Below are positions 18,479-27,753 of a stretch of DNA of 51,325 bases, piece by piece. Position numbers and translations under genes: made by a program. The DNA is taken from the NCBI GenBank assembly GCA_937959115.1, contig CALGAW010000016.1, positions 1-51,325 of the forward strand, given 5' to 3'. Below the pieces are notes generated by a model. The model had not been told where the DNA came from. It made no database searches and worked only from the letters and a program-made list of their open reading frames with translations. Source of the stretch: an uncultured Saprospiraceae bacterium. Lineage in GTDB: Bacteria; Bacteroidota; Bacteroidia; Chitinophagales; Saprospiraceae. How positions within the stretch are numbered: the stretch's first letter is position 1; each line of letters opens with the position of its first letter.

Positions 18479-20389
18479 ATGCACAATTTATACTTTTTGA
18501 TTTTGATGCTGCTTGTATTGCCAATTGGGATGCAGGCGCAGGTAACATTTACCATTGACCAACAAGATCGCCAGAATACTACAATTGCTCCAGTTAATCC
18601 TACTCAAGCACCATTTTATCATGGCGTAGCTTCTGGTGATCCATTAACTGATAGAGTTATTATCTGGACACGGGTCACCCCAACAGTTGACCAAACAGTG
18701 ATGGTGGACTGGGAAATGGCGGAAGATGTCAATTTTACAACCATTGCATCCAGTGGGCAAGTAACCACAGATACAAGCCGAGATTATACGGTTAAGGTAG
18801 ATGCCTCAGGACTTTCTGCTGGAACAACCTACTACTACCGGTTTACAGCCCTTGGTGTGACTTCAACCATCGGAAGAACAAAAACTCTAGAATCAACAAA
18901 TGTCAATCAAATTAAACTTGGAGTGGTTTCCTGCAATAACTACCAAGCTGGTTACTTTATCCCGTTAAGAGAAATAGCGAAACGAAACGATCTGGATGCC
19001 ATCGTCCATCTTGGTGATTTTATTTACGAAAAGGGAGCTAGCTCCACTGGAGATACCAATAGACTCCACGTTCCAATAGTAGAGATATTGAATCTTGGGG
19101 ATTACAGAACGCGCTACTCCCACTACAGACTAGACCCAGATTTGCAAGAAGCAATGCGGCAACACCCGTTTATTAATATCTGGGATGATCACGAAGTCGC
19201 GAATAACGCCTGGAAAGATGGTGCTGAAAACCATAACCCTGGAGAAGGGAATTACATAGATCGGAAACTATGGGCCATCCAAGCCTTTTTCGAATGGGTG
19301 CCAATTCGAGATAATTCAACTAAGGATGTCTATCGTACCATTCGATTTGGCGATTTGATTGATTTAGTGTTGCTGGATACCCGACATGTGGCCCGTTCGA
19401 TTCAGGTCGATAGCTTTCTCGATCCCAATCGGTTTGACCCAAACAGAGAAGTGTTAGGGCCCGCTCAGATGTCCTGGTTCAAAGGTCAATTGTCTGATCC
19501 AGTGACCACTTGGAAAGTGATTGGTAATCAGATCGTTTTTGCGCCTGCATTTGCAAACAATGTAGAGCCGTTGCAACCTGGTGTCCGGGATTTATTTATG
19601 GATCTATGGGAAGGTTATCCGCCCAAACGAGACACGATTATCAACTACATTGAAACGAATTTAATTGACAATGTGGTATTTGTCACTGGTGACATTCATG
19701 TTTCGCTTGGATTCGACATTACAAGCAATCCGCTGGATTCACTTGCTTATAATCCGATGACTGGTATGGGATCGGTAGCAGTGGAGATTGTAACACCCAG
19801 TATCTCCTCTGATAATTTTGATGAAAAAATCGGTGCTTTTTCTACTCAAATCCTTACTAGTCTTTTTGAGGTTGGCAATCCGCACAACAAGTATGTGGAC
19901 CTGTCTAAACATGGCTATTTTGTACTGGATGTCACTCCTACCCGTACACAAGGCGATTTCTACCTTGTTGATCAGGTTCAAACACCCGTAGCCCTTGAAA
20001 GCTATGGTGGCGGGGTGTATACTGATGTCAATACAAATCACCTAAATGCAACAAATACGCCAGCACCGCCCAAGCCTGTTCAGGAAGTTCCTGCACCGCC
20101 GTTAGTTACAAGCACGCAAGACATTGTTCCTGAGTTGTTGTTGCTATCTGCCTATCCTAATCCAACCAACGGTGAGATGACCATTAACTATGCATTAATG
20201 GAACAAGGCCCTGTTAACATTCGCCTAGTAGATCTGAGTGGGCGCATGGTGGGTGAGCTGTTTGAGCGTCGACTTCCAAAAGGTAACTACGTATTGCGGT
20301 TTAACCTAGAGGAATTGGAAAATGGGGTCTACTTTGTTCAATTTGAAACGGAGCGTGGAGTGCAGGTTAGGAAAGTGATGAAATTGTAA
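18479..20389 (+). CDS. PhoD-like alkaline phosphatase/phosphodiesterase with T9SS sorting domain
   Basis: The ATG at 18479 gives a 636-residue protein with a clean signal peptide (MHNLYFLILMLLVLPIGMQAQ); a GTG at 18443 would add 12 residues. The PhoD N-terminal domain (YHGVASGDPLTDRVIIWTR) is followed by the metallophosphatase core with HLGDFIYEKG, IWDDHEVANNAW and TGDIHVSLGFD, which supply metal ligands. PhoD enzymes hydrolyse phosphate mono- and diesters using Fe3+ and Ca2+. After a proline-rich linker, the last ~80 residues (YPNPTNGEMTINY ... NGVYFVQFE) form a T9SS type A sorting domain, so the enzyme should act at or outside the cell surface, probably scavenging phosphate. No Tat twin-arginine signal is seen, unlike many PhoD proteins. 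Confidence 0.92.
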   Translation: MHNLYFLILMLLVLPIGMQAQVTFTIDQQDRQNTTIAPVNPTQAPFYHGVASGDPLTDRVIIWTRVTPTVDQTVMVDWEMAEDVNFTTIASSGQVTTDTSRDYTVKVDASGLSAGTTYYYRFTALGVTSTIGRTKTLESTNVNQIKLGVVSCNNYQAGYFIPLREIAKRNDLDAIVHLGDFIYEKGASSTGDTNRLHVPIVEILNLGDYRTRYSHYRLDPDLQEAMRQHPFINIWDDHEVANNAWKDGAENHNPGEGNYIDRKLWAIQAFFEWVPIRDNSTKDVYRTIRFGDLIDLVLLDTRHVARSIQVDSFLDPNRFDPNREVLGPAQMSWFKGQLSDPVTTWKVIGNQIVFAPAFANNVEPLQPGVRDLFMDLWEGYPPKRDTIINYIETNLIDNVVFVTGDIHVSLGFDITSNPLDSLAYNPMTGMGSVAVEIVTPSISSDNFDEKIGAFSTQILTSLFEVGNPHNKYVDLSKHGYFVLDVTPTRTQGDFYLVDQVQTPVALESYGGGVYTDVNTNHLNATNTPAPPKPVQEVPAPPLVTSTQDIVPELLLLSAYPNPTNGEMTINYALMEQGPVNIRLVDLSGRMVGELFERRLPKGNYVLRFNLEELENGVYFVQFETERGVQVRKVMKL

Positions 20390-20556
20390 ATTTGCCAAGC
20401 ATTTTACCAATCTTGTATCTGGGTGATTTATGAAATTGCGATGAAATAATTGAAAGAAAGGTAATTCAATATCTCAATTTCCAAGTACAATATCAACTAG
20501 GGAAAAAATGCTAACGCTCTAGGAAAAATTGTCTAACTGCATCTAATCGTATGATG

Positions 20557-20564
20557 TAACTTTG
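20557..20564 (+). promoter_or_regulatory. Candidate -7 element (TAACTTTG) for the thioredoxin-like gene
   Basis: TAACTTTG fits TAnnTTTG and lies 51 bp upstream of the ATG at 20616. The nearest upstream TTG is 25 bp away, longer than the usual 19, so only the -7 half is supported. Confidence 0.4.
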
Positions 20565-20615
20565 TATCAATTATTAGACCTACATTAATCAATTTCAATA
20601 GAAAAATTACAAGTA

Positions 20616-21191
20616 ATGAAAGTAGAAGCATACGAACAGCAATTTCAATCCATTTTAGATGGAAGCAATACAGCAACTCCTTATGATTCAGAGGATTTTA
20701 TCAACTATGTAAAAATGAATCAAGCAAGGATAAAACGTTGGAATAAAATAGGGAAATTGTTGCCAGAGACAGCAAAGGCGATTCAGAAGATTGATCAAAC
20801 AATGCATTGGGTGTTAATTACAGAGCCATGGTGTGGAGATGCAGCACACAGTCACGCTTTTATCGATAAATTGGCAAAATTGAATACCAACATCAGTTTA
20901 ACCGTTCAAAATAGAGATGCAGCAAATAGTGAAATCGACCAATATTTGACGAACGGTGGGAAATCCATCCCTAAACTCATTGTCCGTGATGCAGAAGGGC
21001 ATGATTTATTTTCTTGGGGGCCAAGACCTCAAGCCGCTCAAGAGTTGGCGATGCGCCTTAAAGGAGATGAGTCTATGGATATGGATGATAAGAAAAAAGC
21101 ATTACAGGCTTGGTATAACAAGGATAAAGGAAGATCAATCCAAGAGGAACTTACTCAATTGATTATCAAAAGTTTAAAGGAAATTGTTTAG
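20616..21191 (+). CDS. Thioredoxin-family protein (Thioredoxin_9 type)
   Basis: A 191-residue cytoplasmic protein. The motif HWVLITEPWCGDAAHSH near residue 75 is the thioredoxin-fold active-site strand with W-C-G-D in place of the usual W-C-x-x-C, so only one redox cysteine is present. GKSIPKLIVRD, with its cis-proline, and FSWGPRPQ downstream complete the fold. The family is common in Bacteroidota and Firmicutes; its substrate is unknown, and a single cysteine suggests thiol binding or mixed-disulfide chemistry rather than classical dithiol reduction. Monocistronic by spacing. Confidence 0.85.
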   Translation: MKVEAYEQQFQSILDGSNTATPYDSEDFINYVKMNQARIKRWNKIGKLLPETAKAIQKIDQTMHWVLITEPWCGDAAHSHAFIDKLAKLNTNISLTVQNRDAANSEIDQYLTNGGKSIPKLIVRDAEGHDLFSWGPRPQAAQELAMRLKGDESMDMDDKKKALQAWYNKDKGRSIQEELTQLIIKSLKEIV

Positions 21192-21329
21192 CGTCAACTG
21201 AGAAACTTCAGTGAACAATTATCAATGAAATACTGCGTTTTAAGCTAGGGATTCGGTTGTTTATCCCATTTTAAACGATAGTGATTGCTATTTTTGTGGA
21301 ACGATCCATTTGTATAACGCTTGCTTGTA

Positions 21330-21509
21330 TCATTCTTCCTCTTTTATCATTGCGCGCTCATTTGAGGTATCTGTTGCTTCTTTTTCCTCATAAGGACAAT
21401 GTAAACACTGATTGCCACAGCAATAGCCGCGCTTCAATAAATAGTGAGCAGTAAACACGTAAAGCCCTTGCTTGTTGATATAGTAGTCCGTTCCCTCAAT
21501 TAGTTCCAT
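21330..21509 (-). CDS. DUF5522-family small cysteine-rich protein
   Basis: A 59-residue protein, easily missed by size filters. It reads MELIEGTDYYINKQG, then YVFTAHYLLKRGYCCGNQC, then LHCPY. The family pattern R-G-Y-C-C-G-N-x-C-x-H-C-P-Y is complete; its four cysteines and histidine suggest a zinc or metal site. The function of DUF5522 is not known. It follows purB on the same strand after a 48-bp gap and is likely cotranscribed. The C-terminal tail is acidic (EEKEATD ... KEEE) and varies in the family. Confidence 0.85.
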   Translation of the reverse strand: MELIEGTDYYINKQGLYVFTAHYLLKRGYCCGNQCLHCPYEEKEATDTSNERAMIKEEE

Positions 21510-21557
21510 GTTGCATGTTTAATAATATCAGCCCAATTAATCGTTCACCATTAATAA

Positions 21558-22901
21558 TTAAACCCCTACATAGTTCATAGGAGTAATCTGTTTTAATTCC
21601 TTCTTGATGGTATCATTTACCGAAAGGGAATCAATAAACCCATGCATATCTTCCTTAGTGACAGAGGCTTTTCCTCTTGTCAATGCTTTGAGTGCTTCGT
21701 AGGGTTGGTCATATGCCTCTCTTCGGAGAATGTTTTGAATGGCTTCGGCAACTACCATCCAACTCTGCTCTAGGTCAGCCGTTAGTTTTGCTTCGTTTAA
21801 TAATAGTTTGCTTAAGCCCTTTTGAATCGATTTAAAAGCGATTAGCGTATGTCCGATGGGTACGCCAATGTTTCTGAGTACCGTACTGTCGGTGAGGTCT
21901 CTTTGGAGCCTAGAAACGGGTAGTTTGGCAGCAAGGTGTTCGAAAATGGCATTTGCGATGCCTAGGTTGCCTTCTGCGTTCTCAAAATCAATAGGATTTA
22001 CCTTGTGCGGCATTGCGGAAGAACCAACTTCACCTTTTATCACTTTTTGCTTGAAATAATCCATAGAGATGTACGTCCAGATATCCCTTGATAGATCGAT
22101 CAAAATGGTGTTTACCCTTGCCATATTGTGGAAAACAGCACCTAGATTGTCATAATTTTCAATTTGAGTCGTGTATTGTGTTCGCTTGAGTCCGAGTTGT
22201 TTGTCCACAAAATTGTTTGCAAATGCAACCCAGTCAATGGAAGGGTAAGTGACAACATGGGCATTGAAGTTTCCTGTGGCACCACCAAATTTTGCGGAAG
22301 GAGGAATGTGCTGGAGTTGCTGGAGTTGCGCCCTCAAGCGTTCTAGGAATACCCGAATCTCTTTTCCTAGTAGTGTGGGGGAGGCGGGTTGCCCATGCGT
22401 TCTGGCAAGCATAGGAATGTCTTTCCATTCGTTGCTTAACTGGGTTAGCTGTTCTAGCAATTCTAGCATGATTGGTTGATATACCTCAACCAAGCTGTGT
22501 TTAAGCGACAAAGGAACAGCGGTATTGTTGATGTCTTGTGACGTTAGGGCAAAGTGGATAAACTCTTTAAAAGAAGACAGTCCTAGGGTATCAAATTCCT
22601 CTTTGAGGAAATACTCAACGGCCTTTACATCATGATTGGTAATTTGCTCAATATCTTTGATGCGTTGGGCTTGTTGCTCATTGAAGTTGGAAGCGATAAG
22701 GCGCAACGCTGAGAACTGTTTGGCAGGGAACTGTTTTAGTTGAGGCAAGGGGATTTCACACAAGGCGATGAAATACTCAATTTCGATGTGCACACGGTAT
22801 TTTATGAGGGCGTACTCAGAAAAGAAATCACTCAGTGCCGTCGTTTTTTGTTGATATCGACCATCAATTGGAGATATCGCTGTCAAAGCATTTAATTCCA
22901 T
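21558..22901 (-). CDS. purB: Adenylosuccinate lyase
   Basis: A 447-residue enzyme of the fumarase/aspartase superfamily. It converts SAICAR to AICAR and adenylosuccinate to AMP, both releasing fumarate, in purine synthesis. The N-terminus (LTAISPIDGRY) is typical of the E. coli-type PurB. Visible motifs: TSQDINNTA (120-128), the general-acid His in ARTHGQPASP (about 169), and the superfamily signature SSAMPHKVNP at 294-303 with the catalytic serine. Length is normal. A DUF5522 gene follows after 48 bp. Upstream is a 310-bp gap shared with a divergent gene; a possible minus-strand -7 element TAATTTTG lies at 23016-23023. Confidence 0.97.
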   Translation of the reverse strand: MELNALTAISPIDGRYQQKTTALSDFFSEYALIKYRVHIEIEYFIALCEIPLPQLKQFPAKQFSALRLIASNFNEQQAQRIKDIEQITNHDVKAVEYFLKEEFDTLGLSSFKEFIHFALTSQDINNTAVPLSLKHSLVEVYQPIMLELLEQLTQLSNEWKDIPMLARTHGQPASPTLLGKEIRVFLERLRAQLQQLQHIPPSAKFGGATGNFNAHVVTYPSIDWVAFANNFVDKQLGLKRTQYTTQIENYDNLGAVFHNMARVNTILIDLSRDIWTYISMDYFKQKVIKGEVGSSAMPHKVNPIDFENAEGNLGIANAIFEHLAAKLPVSRLQRDLTDSTVLRNIGVPIGHTLIAFKSIQKGLSKLLLNEAKLTADLEQSWMVVAEAIQNILRREAYDQPYEALKALTRGKASVTKEDMHGFIDSLSVNDTIKKELKQITPMNYVGV

Positions 22902-23147
22902 AGTTTTTAATTTAATCTGAGCATTAACAGATTTGTCTTTGTTTGATCCTTTTAATTATGAATAGATTCGATCCATTGCTTAATTATCTATCGAAACTGA
23001 TTGGAAATACAGCCGCAAAATTAGGAAATCAAATCGATTTCTGAAGAAATTAAAGTAGGTAAAACCAAAGAAAGCTATAGAATATTAAAAATTTAACACA
23101 ACTTTAATAGGTGGAATCGTCCTTTTTTGTGTCTATTAGAATGATAT

Positions 23148-23177
23148 TTGTTAAATAATTTAATAATTATATCTTTG
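23148..23177 (+). promoter_or_regulatory. Complete Bacteroidota promoter (TTG-N19-TATCTTTG)
   Basis: TTG at 23148-23150 and TATCTTTG at 23170-23177 are separated by exactly 19 bp, the spacing of the Bacteroidota primary-sigma consensus (-33 TTG, -7 TAnnTTTG). Transcription should start near 23184, leaving a leader of about 28 bases before the ATG at 23212. This is the best promoter in the window and its presence supports the phylum assignment. Confidence 0.7.
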
Positions 23178-23211
23178 ACGATAATTTTTAACTAACTCTA
23201 AACTTCCCCCT

Positions 23212-24207
23212 ATGTCAAGCAACTCCAATAAATTGTTTCCTATTGCGTTAGGTTTCATTATATTGCTTTTAGGTTTGAATGCCTATTTTTTAGCGAATAA
23301 AGTATCTCAAGGAAGAGTCATTGAGAAACAGAAAAAAGAACTTTCTGAAGCTGAAAAAATGCAGGAAGAATTGCAAATGCAGTATGATGATGCAATTGAA
23401 CAATTAGATGTCGCCGCTTCTGAAAATGAGGAACTTAAAAGTCAAATTGAAGAGCAAAAGCGTACACTAGAGAAACAATTGCGTAGAGCAAAATCAAAAA
23501 TTAGAGAGTTAACTTCTAAGGAAAATGCAACTATTTCTGAGCTTGCAGAAGCTAGAAGAATGGTTGATGACTTTGTGTTGCAACGAAATGGATTCCTTAC
23601 CCAAATCAACGACTTGAAGACAACAAATCAAAGTTTGACGAATCAAAATGTCTCTTTATCTCAAGAAAAATCTTCGCTTACTGCTGCAAAAGTCCAACTG
23701 GAAACTAAGGTGGTGGAACAAACAAAAATCTCTGAAGTATTGTCTGTCGAGAAAAAGGAACTAGAAGAAACGAAGGCTAAACTGCAGAAAAAAGTGGAAT
23801 TGGGTTCCATACTAGCAGCAAACTCTGTGAAAGCAACCGGAGTAAAAGAAAAGAAGAAAAGCGATGTAAATACAGACGTTGCTAAACGTGCAGACCGCTT
23901 GATGGTATGCTTTGAGTTAGCAGAAAACAGAATCGCAAAGGCTGCCAAGGAAACTGTTTTCCTACGGTTGATTAACCCTAGAGGGGAAACAATGGCGATA
24001 GAAAGCAAAGGTTCTGGTTATTTCGATGATCCAGTATCTGGACAAGCTGTTCGTTTTACAACTTCTAAGGTAGTAGATTATGATAACTCCGCTCAGGATG
24101 TGTGTATCAACTGGAAACAAGATGCCTCATTCGATAAAGGTAAATACGTGGCTGAGATTTATAACAAAAATCACATGATCGGCACAAAAGAGTTTACCTT
24201 GAGATAA
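23212..24207 (+). CDS. Membrane-anchored coiled-coil protein
   Basis: A 331-residue protein with an uncleaved N-terminal anchor (residues 8-28, FPIALGFIILLLGLNAYFLA), then a continuous coiled coil (about 30-195) rich in E, K, Q and L heptads. The C-terminal domain (about 225-331, RADRLMVCFELAENRIA ... KYVAEIYNKNHMIGTKEF) is globular, beta-rich, and probably periplasmic. It resembles a family of uncharacterised Bacteroidota proteins often loosely labelled SMC-like; the label reflects the coiled coil only. It has its own strong promoter and a strong terminator, so it is a single-gene unit. Likely a cell-envelope scaffold, by inference. Confidence 0.75.
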   Translation: MSSNSNKLFPIALGFIILLLGLNAYFLANKVSQGRVIEKQKKELSEAEKMQEELQMQYDDAIEQLDVAASENEELKSQIEEQKRTLEKQLRRAKSKIRELTSKENATISELAEARRMVDDFVLQRNGFLTQINDLKTTNQSLTNQNVSLSQEKSSLTAAKVQLETKVVEQTKISEVLSVEKKELEETKAKLQKKVELGSILAANSVKATGVKEKKKSDVNTDVAKRADRLMVCFELAENRIAKAAKETVFLRLINPRGETMAIESKGSGYFDDPVSGQAVRFTTSKVVDYDNSAQDVCINWKQDASFDKGKYVAEIYNKNHMIGTKEFTLR

Positions 24208-24268
24208 TTTAGAGTTAGAATGATTTTGAGCCCTAGCGATCCAGTCTGGGAATAAAAGATTTAGAAAG

Positions 24269-24305
24269 CGGTTAATTGTATTGCAATTGGCCGTTTTTTA
24301 TTTTT
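24269..24305 (+). terminator. Rho-independent terminator
   Basis: CGGTTAATTG (24269-24278) pairs with CAATTGGCCG (24284-24293), including two G-U wobbles, around a five-base loop. A run of T (TTTTTTATTTTT) follows at once. It ends the coiled-coil protein transcript. Confidence 0.8.
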
Positions 24306-24344
24306 ACTGAATAATGAAATGATCTTTAAAAATCTCCAACAATC

Positions 24345-24893
24345 ATGAAAATAATTTTGAGATCGCTAGAACTTAACGATCTGGACGAATACTTGAGGTT
24401 AAATCATCCAGATCAACTGTTTCATCAATTCAATGGTCCTTACTTCAAAAAGAATAGCCTTGCCGAATTAGAGACTTGGGTGAATAAGGTTCGAGAGAAA
24501 CTAGAAAGGGGTGTGGTTAATCCTTTTGTGAAAATGATCGCGAATGCTTATACCAATAAGATCCTAGGAGAAGTCAGCTTTTACTGGCGCTCCAAGGAGA
24601 CGAATTGGATGGAAATCGGTGTCGTAATATTTGATGAGCAGTACTGGGGAAAAGGAATCGGAAAACAAGCGCTCTCGCTTTGGATCACGGAGCAATTTGA
24701 CAAGCGTCCTGAACTTGTACGCATTGGTTGGACGACCTGGTCTGGCAATACAGCCATGGTTAAATTGTCAAAGTCGCTTGGGTTCAAGCAAGAAGCCTGT
24801 TATCGCAAGGCACGGATTGTGGAGGGCGCGTATCATGATTCAGTTAGTTATGGGCTATTGCGAGAAGAGTGGTTTGCAAGATCAATTGAATGA
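24345..24893 (+). CDS. GNAT-family N-acetyltransferase (RimJ/RimL-like)
   Basis: A 182-residue GNAT enzyme that would transfer acetyl from acetyl-CoA to an amine. The fold runs from LRSLELNDLDEYLRL at the N-terminus through GEVSFYWRSKETNWMEIGVVI, the acetyl-CoA loop YWGKGIGKQAL (about residues 104-114, matching Q/R-x-x-G-x-G/A), and VKLSKSLGFKQEACYRKA near the end. This matches Acetyltransf_3, whose members acetylate ribosomal proteins, aminoglycosides or other small amines; the substrate cannot be told from sequence. It ends 6 bp from the convergent SH3-lipoprotein gene. Confidence 0.88.
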   Translation: MKIILRSLELNDLDEYLRLNHPDQLFHQFNGPYFKKNSLAELETWVNKVREKLERGVVNPFVKMIANAYTNKILGEVSFYWRSKETNWMEIGVVIFDEQYWGKGIGKQALSLWITEQFDKRPELVRIGWTTWSGNTAMVKLSKSLGFKQEACYRKARIVEGAYHDSVSYGLLREEWFARSIE

Positions 24894-24899
24894 TAACAG

Positions 24900-25739
24900 T
24901 TAATCAAAGACGTCAAAACTGCAATGCTCCGGTTGATTGTCTTCATCCATCCCATTTTCCCCTTCAGCATCCCAAGATTGAACAATTCGGTGACACTCAA
25001 AGCTACCTGCCTTGAATTCGATTGTTGTTTGGCTTGATCCCTCAACTCCTGTCTGTTGTTCAATTATTTTTCCATTCGGAAATCCATCCTTGTAGTTGCC
25101 AGAATAGGTATCACTTAACCAAAACTTATAACTTTCAGCGTAGATTCGGCCAATGAGTTCTAGGTCACCATTTAGCTGTTTTTTTCCATTCACGAGACGA
25201 TATTGGTAGAAGCCAGCATAGCTTTTTGATCGAGTGGCAATGCCTGTTAGACCGGTGATTGCTTCGAGCTTCGCAGCTGTGATTCCATTTACTAGTTCGA
25301 TTGGGGCTTTTGAGGTGTTTTCAGAGGTCATGAAGCGGATCATTGGGGCGTGCTTGTTTTCCACTCCTTGACTCCCATACACCCAGCCTTGTTTTCCTGT
25401 GCTGGTTTTTACCTTTAGCCAAGGAGCGGTGTGCTCGAGGCCTTTCATTGTAATTTTCTCTTCTGTTTTCGTTTTTTCTAAATACTGAAGTGCTGTATTT
25501 ATTGGAAGTGTTTCAAGTATGGCTCCCTTAAGGGTTGGTTTTGCTCGAAGACGAAGGTTGTCAGCTTCAGTAATAATAACCTGAAACGGGTGACTGGGAT
25601 GATTTTTTGGATTCATCTCAGGATCTTGATCTGGAATAAATTCTCTAGGATTGGCGTTGGGCGCAGCAGCCTCCTTTTGCGTTGGTTGTTGGCAACTACC
25701 TAAACTTAGAAGAAGGAGGAGTGTTATCAATTTATTCAT
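24900..25739 (-). CDS. Lipoprotein with bacterial SH3 domain
   Basis: A 279-residue lipoprotein: signal MNKLITLLLLLSLGSC with lipobox Cys16, followed by QQPT. Residues about 53-125 form a bacterial SH3 domain (ADNLRLRAKPTLKGAILETLP ... QGWVYGSQG), a module that often binds cell-wall peptides. The C-terminal part (about 150-279) reads LVNGKKQLNGDLELIGRIY and IEQQTGVEGSSQTTIEFKAG and is unassigned. It should face the periplasm or surface. The gene converges on the acetyltransferase gene with only 6 bp between stops. Confidence 0.8.
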   Translation of the reverse strand: MNKLITLLLLLSLGSCQQPTQKEAAAPNANPREFIPDQDPEMNPKNHPSHPFQVIITEADNLRLRAKPTLKGAILETLPINTALQYLEKTKTEEKITMKGLEHTAPWLKVKTSTGKQGWVYGSQGVENKHAPMIRFMTSENTSKAPIELVNGITAAKLEAITGLTGIATRSKSYAGFYQYRLVNGKKQLNGDLELIGRIYAESYKFWLSDTYSGNYKDGFPNGKIIEQQTGVEGSSQTTIEFKAGSFECHRIVQSWDAEGENGMDEDNQPEHCSFDVFD

Positions 25740-25925
25740 TAGGGCTGTTTTGGTTAAAGTTGTTTAGTGCAGCTAGTTAAAATTATGGATCAGCGTTAGA
25801 ACAATTTTAATAGGAAGTATTTTTTAATAAAGATAATGTTTAATCTTATTTAATTCGTTCTAATTGTTCTAGTAGGCATAGCTTGGTGATAGGCTTAGGT
25901 CTATGAATGATTAACTAAAATAGAA

Positions 25926-25966
25926 ACAAATTAGAGACAGCCTTCTTGGGTCAGTCTCTAATTTGT
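25926..25966 (-). terminator. Strong terminator after the T9SS cargo gene
   Basis: ACAAATTAGAGAC (25926-25938) and GTCTCTAATTTGT (25954-25966) form a perfect 13-bp stem with a 15-base loop. Read on the minus strand it is followed by TTCTATTTTAG. It lies about 70 bp past the stop of the minus-strand gene at 26035-27753. Confidence 0.8.
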
Positions 25967-26034
25967 CTTAATCAACGATCTAATTCCTGCCCAAATAATC
26001 CTTAGTGGATCGCAAGAATCTTTAAAGCAAATGA

Positions 26035-27753
26035 TTATCTAGAAACCATTACTTTATGAATAGAATGTTGTCCCTCCAGTGTTAACCGAACAAAATAAAG
26101 TCCGTTCGCGAATTGGCTTACATCTACATGATGTTGATAATTTTCAGAAATAGTTGATAATTCTTCGGCAAATAAAACTTGACCTTGTACATTAGAAATT
26201 GATAAATTCAGGTCTTTATTTGTTAACCCCTCAATGGAAACAGAAATCGCCTTCGAAGCAGGATTTGGGAATACATTCACAGCATATTCCTTATATAAAT
26301 CTTCAATTGCTACATCACCACAGTGTGTAATATGAATATCGTCCATTGAGGTACATGCTCCAACATTTGATGTTGAGGTCACTGAATAGGTAGTTGGCGC
26401 TGTAGGAGATACTACAATAGCCCCAGCGATTGCTCCAGTGTTCCAAGTAAGATTTGCTGAAGATTTTGCTTCATAATGAATTCGGCCATTAAAGTTCCTA
26501 GGAGAAAATGTTTGTCCGAACGGGTATTCTTTGCCAACACCTTCTCTCAATCTTAGATTTGCGTCTTCTACTAAGGGCGCGCCAACTGCACTACCATTTG
26601 TATAGCGATGTATATTGTTGCTTTCACGTTGCTGGGTGACGTATAATGCATACGTTTCTCCTTGGTTCAAAGAAACGTTGAGTGCGATTGGAATTGGAAT
26701 CGCATCGCCAGGAGTTGATAAGGTTGTAGAACCTAGCAATGTCCAAGCAGAAGCGTCTGTTTCGAAACCAGAAAAGGTGCCTGGTTTGCCATAGATTTCA
26801 TATTGAGCAGGAACAGTTCCATTGTACGACCCATCAACCCCTTTAATTGTTAAATCGTTTAGCGCTTCAACATCAAACATGTTTCCATCAGAGCCATTAT
26901 TGCTATCAAAGGCTGTTGAAATGGATGTGTTAACTGTAGTAATAGCATTGAGCGTTGTAGAAGCCCCATTGCAAACGTCTAACTGTGTTGCTGTAATGTC
27001 TACGACAGAGCTGCTTACTGTTATATCTTGAGTAAAGGCGCTCGTAGATCCATTGCTACAGGTTGCTGTGACAGCGTACAAGGTGCTTTGTGTAGGAGAA
27101 GCATTGAGTGTGGATCCGGTGGTTCCGTTACTCCAAGCATAAGTTTGAGCAAGATGGTACTTTACGATGCCATTGAAAATTCGAGGCCTGTAAACGGTTG
27201 AAAAAGGATAGGCTAACCCGATCCCCTCAGTCACTCTGATGTTTCCATCGTTGGCAATTTCTGCTGACTCATCCGTACCCGTCGTATATCTTTGGTTAAC
27301 GCCATTAGAGGTCGTCACATAAAAAGAGTAGGTTTGCCCTGCGGGTATGGTAAGGTTCAACGAAATGTCTAGATCAACTGTATTTCCTGTGGTTGTAGAA
27401 GGAACGCCCGTCTTATTGCCTAAAAGTGTCCAAGCAGCACTGTTTGCTTCAAATCCTAGATAGGTGCCTACCTTATAGTAGATTTCATAATCTGAATTAT
27501 TGATTGGTGATGCCTCAAAACCTGTAACTACAACATCATTAAAGGCAGTAACATCAAACATATTCCCATTTTGATTATTTCCTGCAGCTAAGGAAGTCGT
27601 AAGCGCTTGGGTGGTTGGTTCAATTGATAATAAGGTCGATTCTCCAACACATATTCCTGTTTCCGTTGCAATAATTGCTCCGCCACATGCTTGCCCAAAA
27701 CTGGAAAAATAGTTGAAAGAGATAAGTAAAGTGAGAAGTATTAAATTTTTCAT
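26035..27753 (-). CDS. Secreted protein with duplicated domain and T9SS sorting domain
   Basis: A 572-residue secreted protein. The signal peptide ends near FSSFGQA. Two related ~150-residue domains follow (about 45-200 and 275-425), each with NGNMFDV, a Y-E-I-Y segment, SAWTLLG, a Y-x-F/L-Y-V-T segment, RYT.G and a closing FNGxIxY. Ig-like stretches with conserved W-x-T/N-G and Y-x-V-T (e.g. YAWSNGTTGSTLNASPT) lie between and after them. The last ~80 residues (VFPNPASKAISVSIEG ... NGLYFVRLTL) form a T9SS type A sorting domain. Binding target is unknown; an adhesin or matrix protein is likely. It has its own terminator. Confidence 0.85.
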   Translation of the reverse strand: MKNLILLTLLISFNYFSSFGQACGGAIIATETGICVGESTLLSIEPTTQALTTSLAAGNNQNGNMFDVTAFNDVVVTGFEASPINNSDYEIYYKVGTYLGFEANSAAWTLLGNKTGVPSTTTGNTVDLDISLNLTIPAGQTYSFYVTTSNGVNQRYTTGTDESAEIANDGNIRVTEGIGLAYPFSTVYRPRIFNGIVKYHLAQTYAWSNGTTGSTLNASPTQSTLYAVTATCSNGSTSAFTQDITVSSSVVDITATQLDVCNGASTTLNAITTVNTSISTAFDSNNGSDGNMFDVEALNDLTIKGVDGSYNGTVPAQYEIYGKPGTFSGFETDASAWTLLGSTTLSTPGDAIPIPIALNVSLNQGETYALYVTQQRESNNIHRYTNGSAVGAPLVEDANLRLREGVGKEYPFGQTFSPRNFNGRIHYEAKSSANLTWNTGAIAGAIVVSPTAPTTYSVTSTSNVGACTSMDDIHITHCGDVAIEDLYKEYAVNVFPNPASKAISVSIEGLTNKDLNLSISNVQGQVLFAEELSTISENYQHHVDVSQFANGLYFVRLTLEGQHSIHKVMVSR

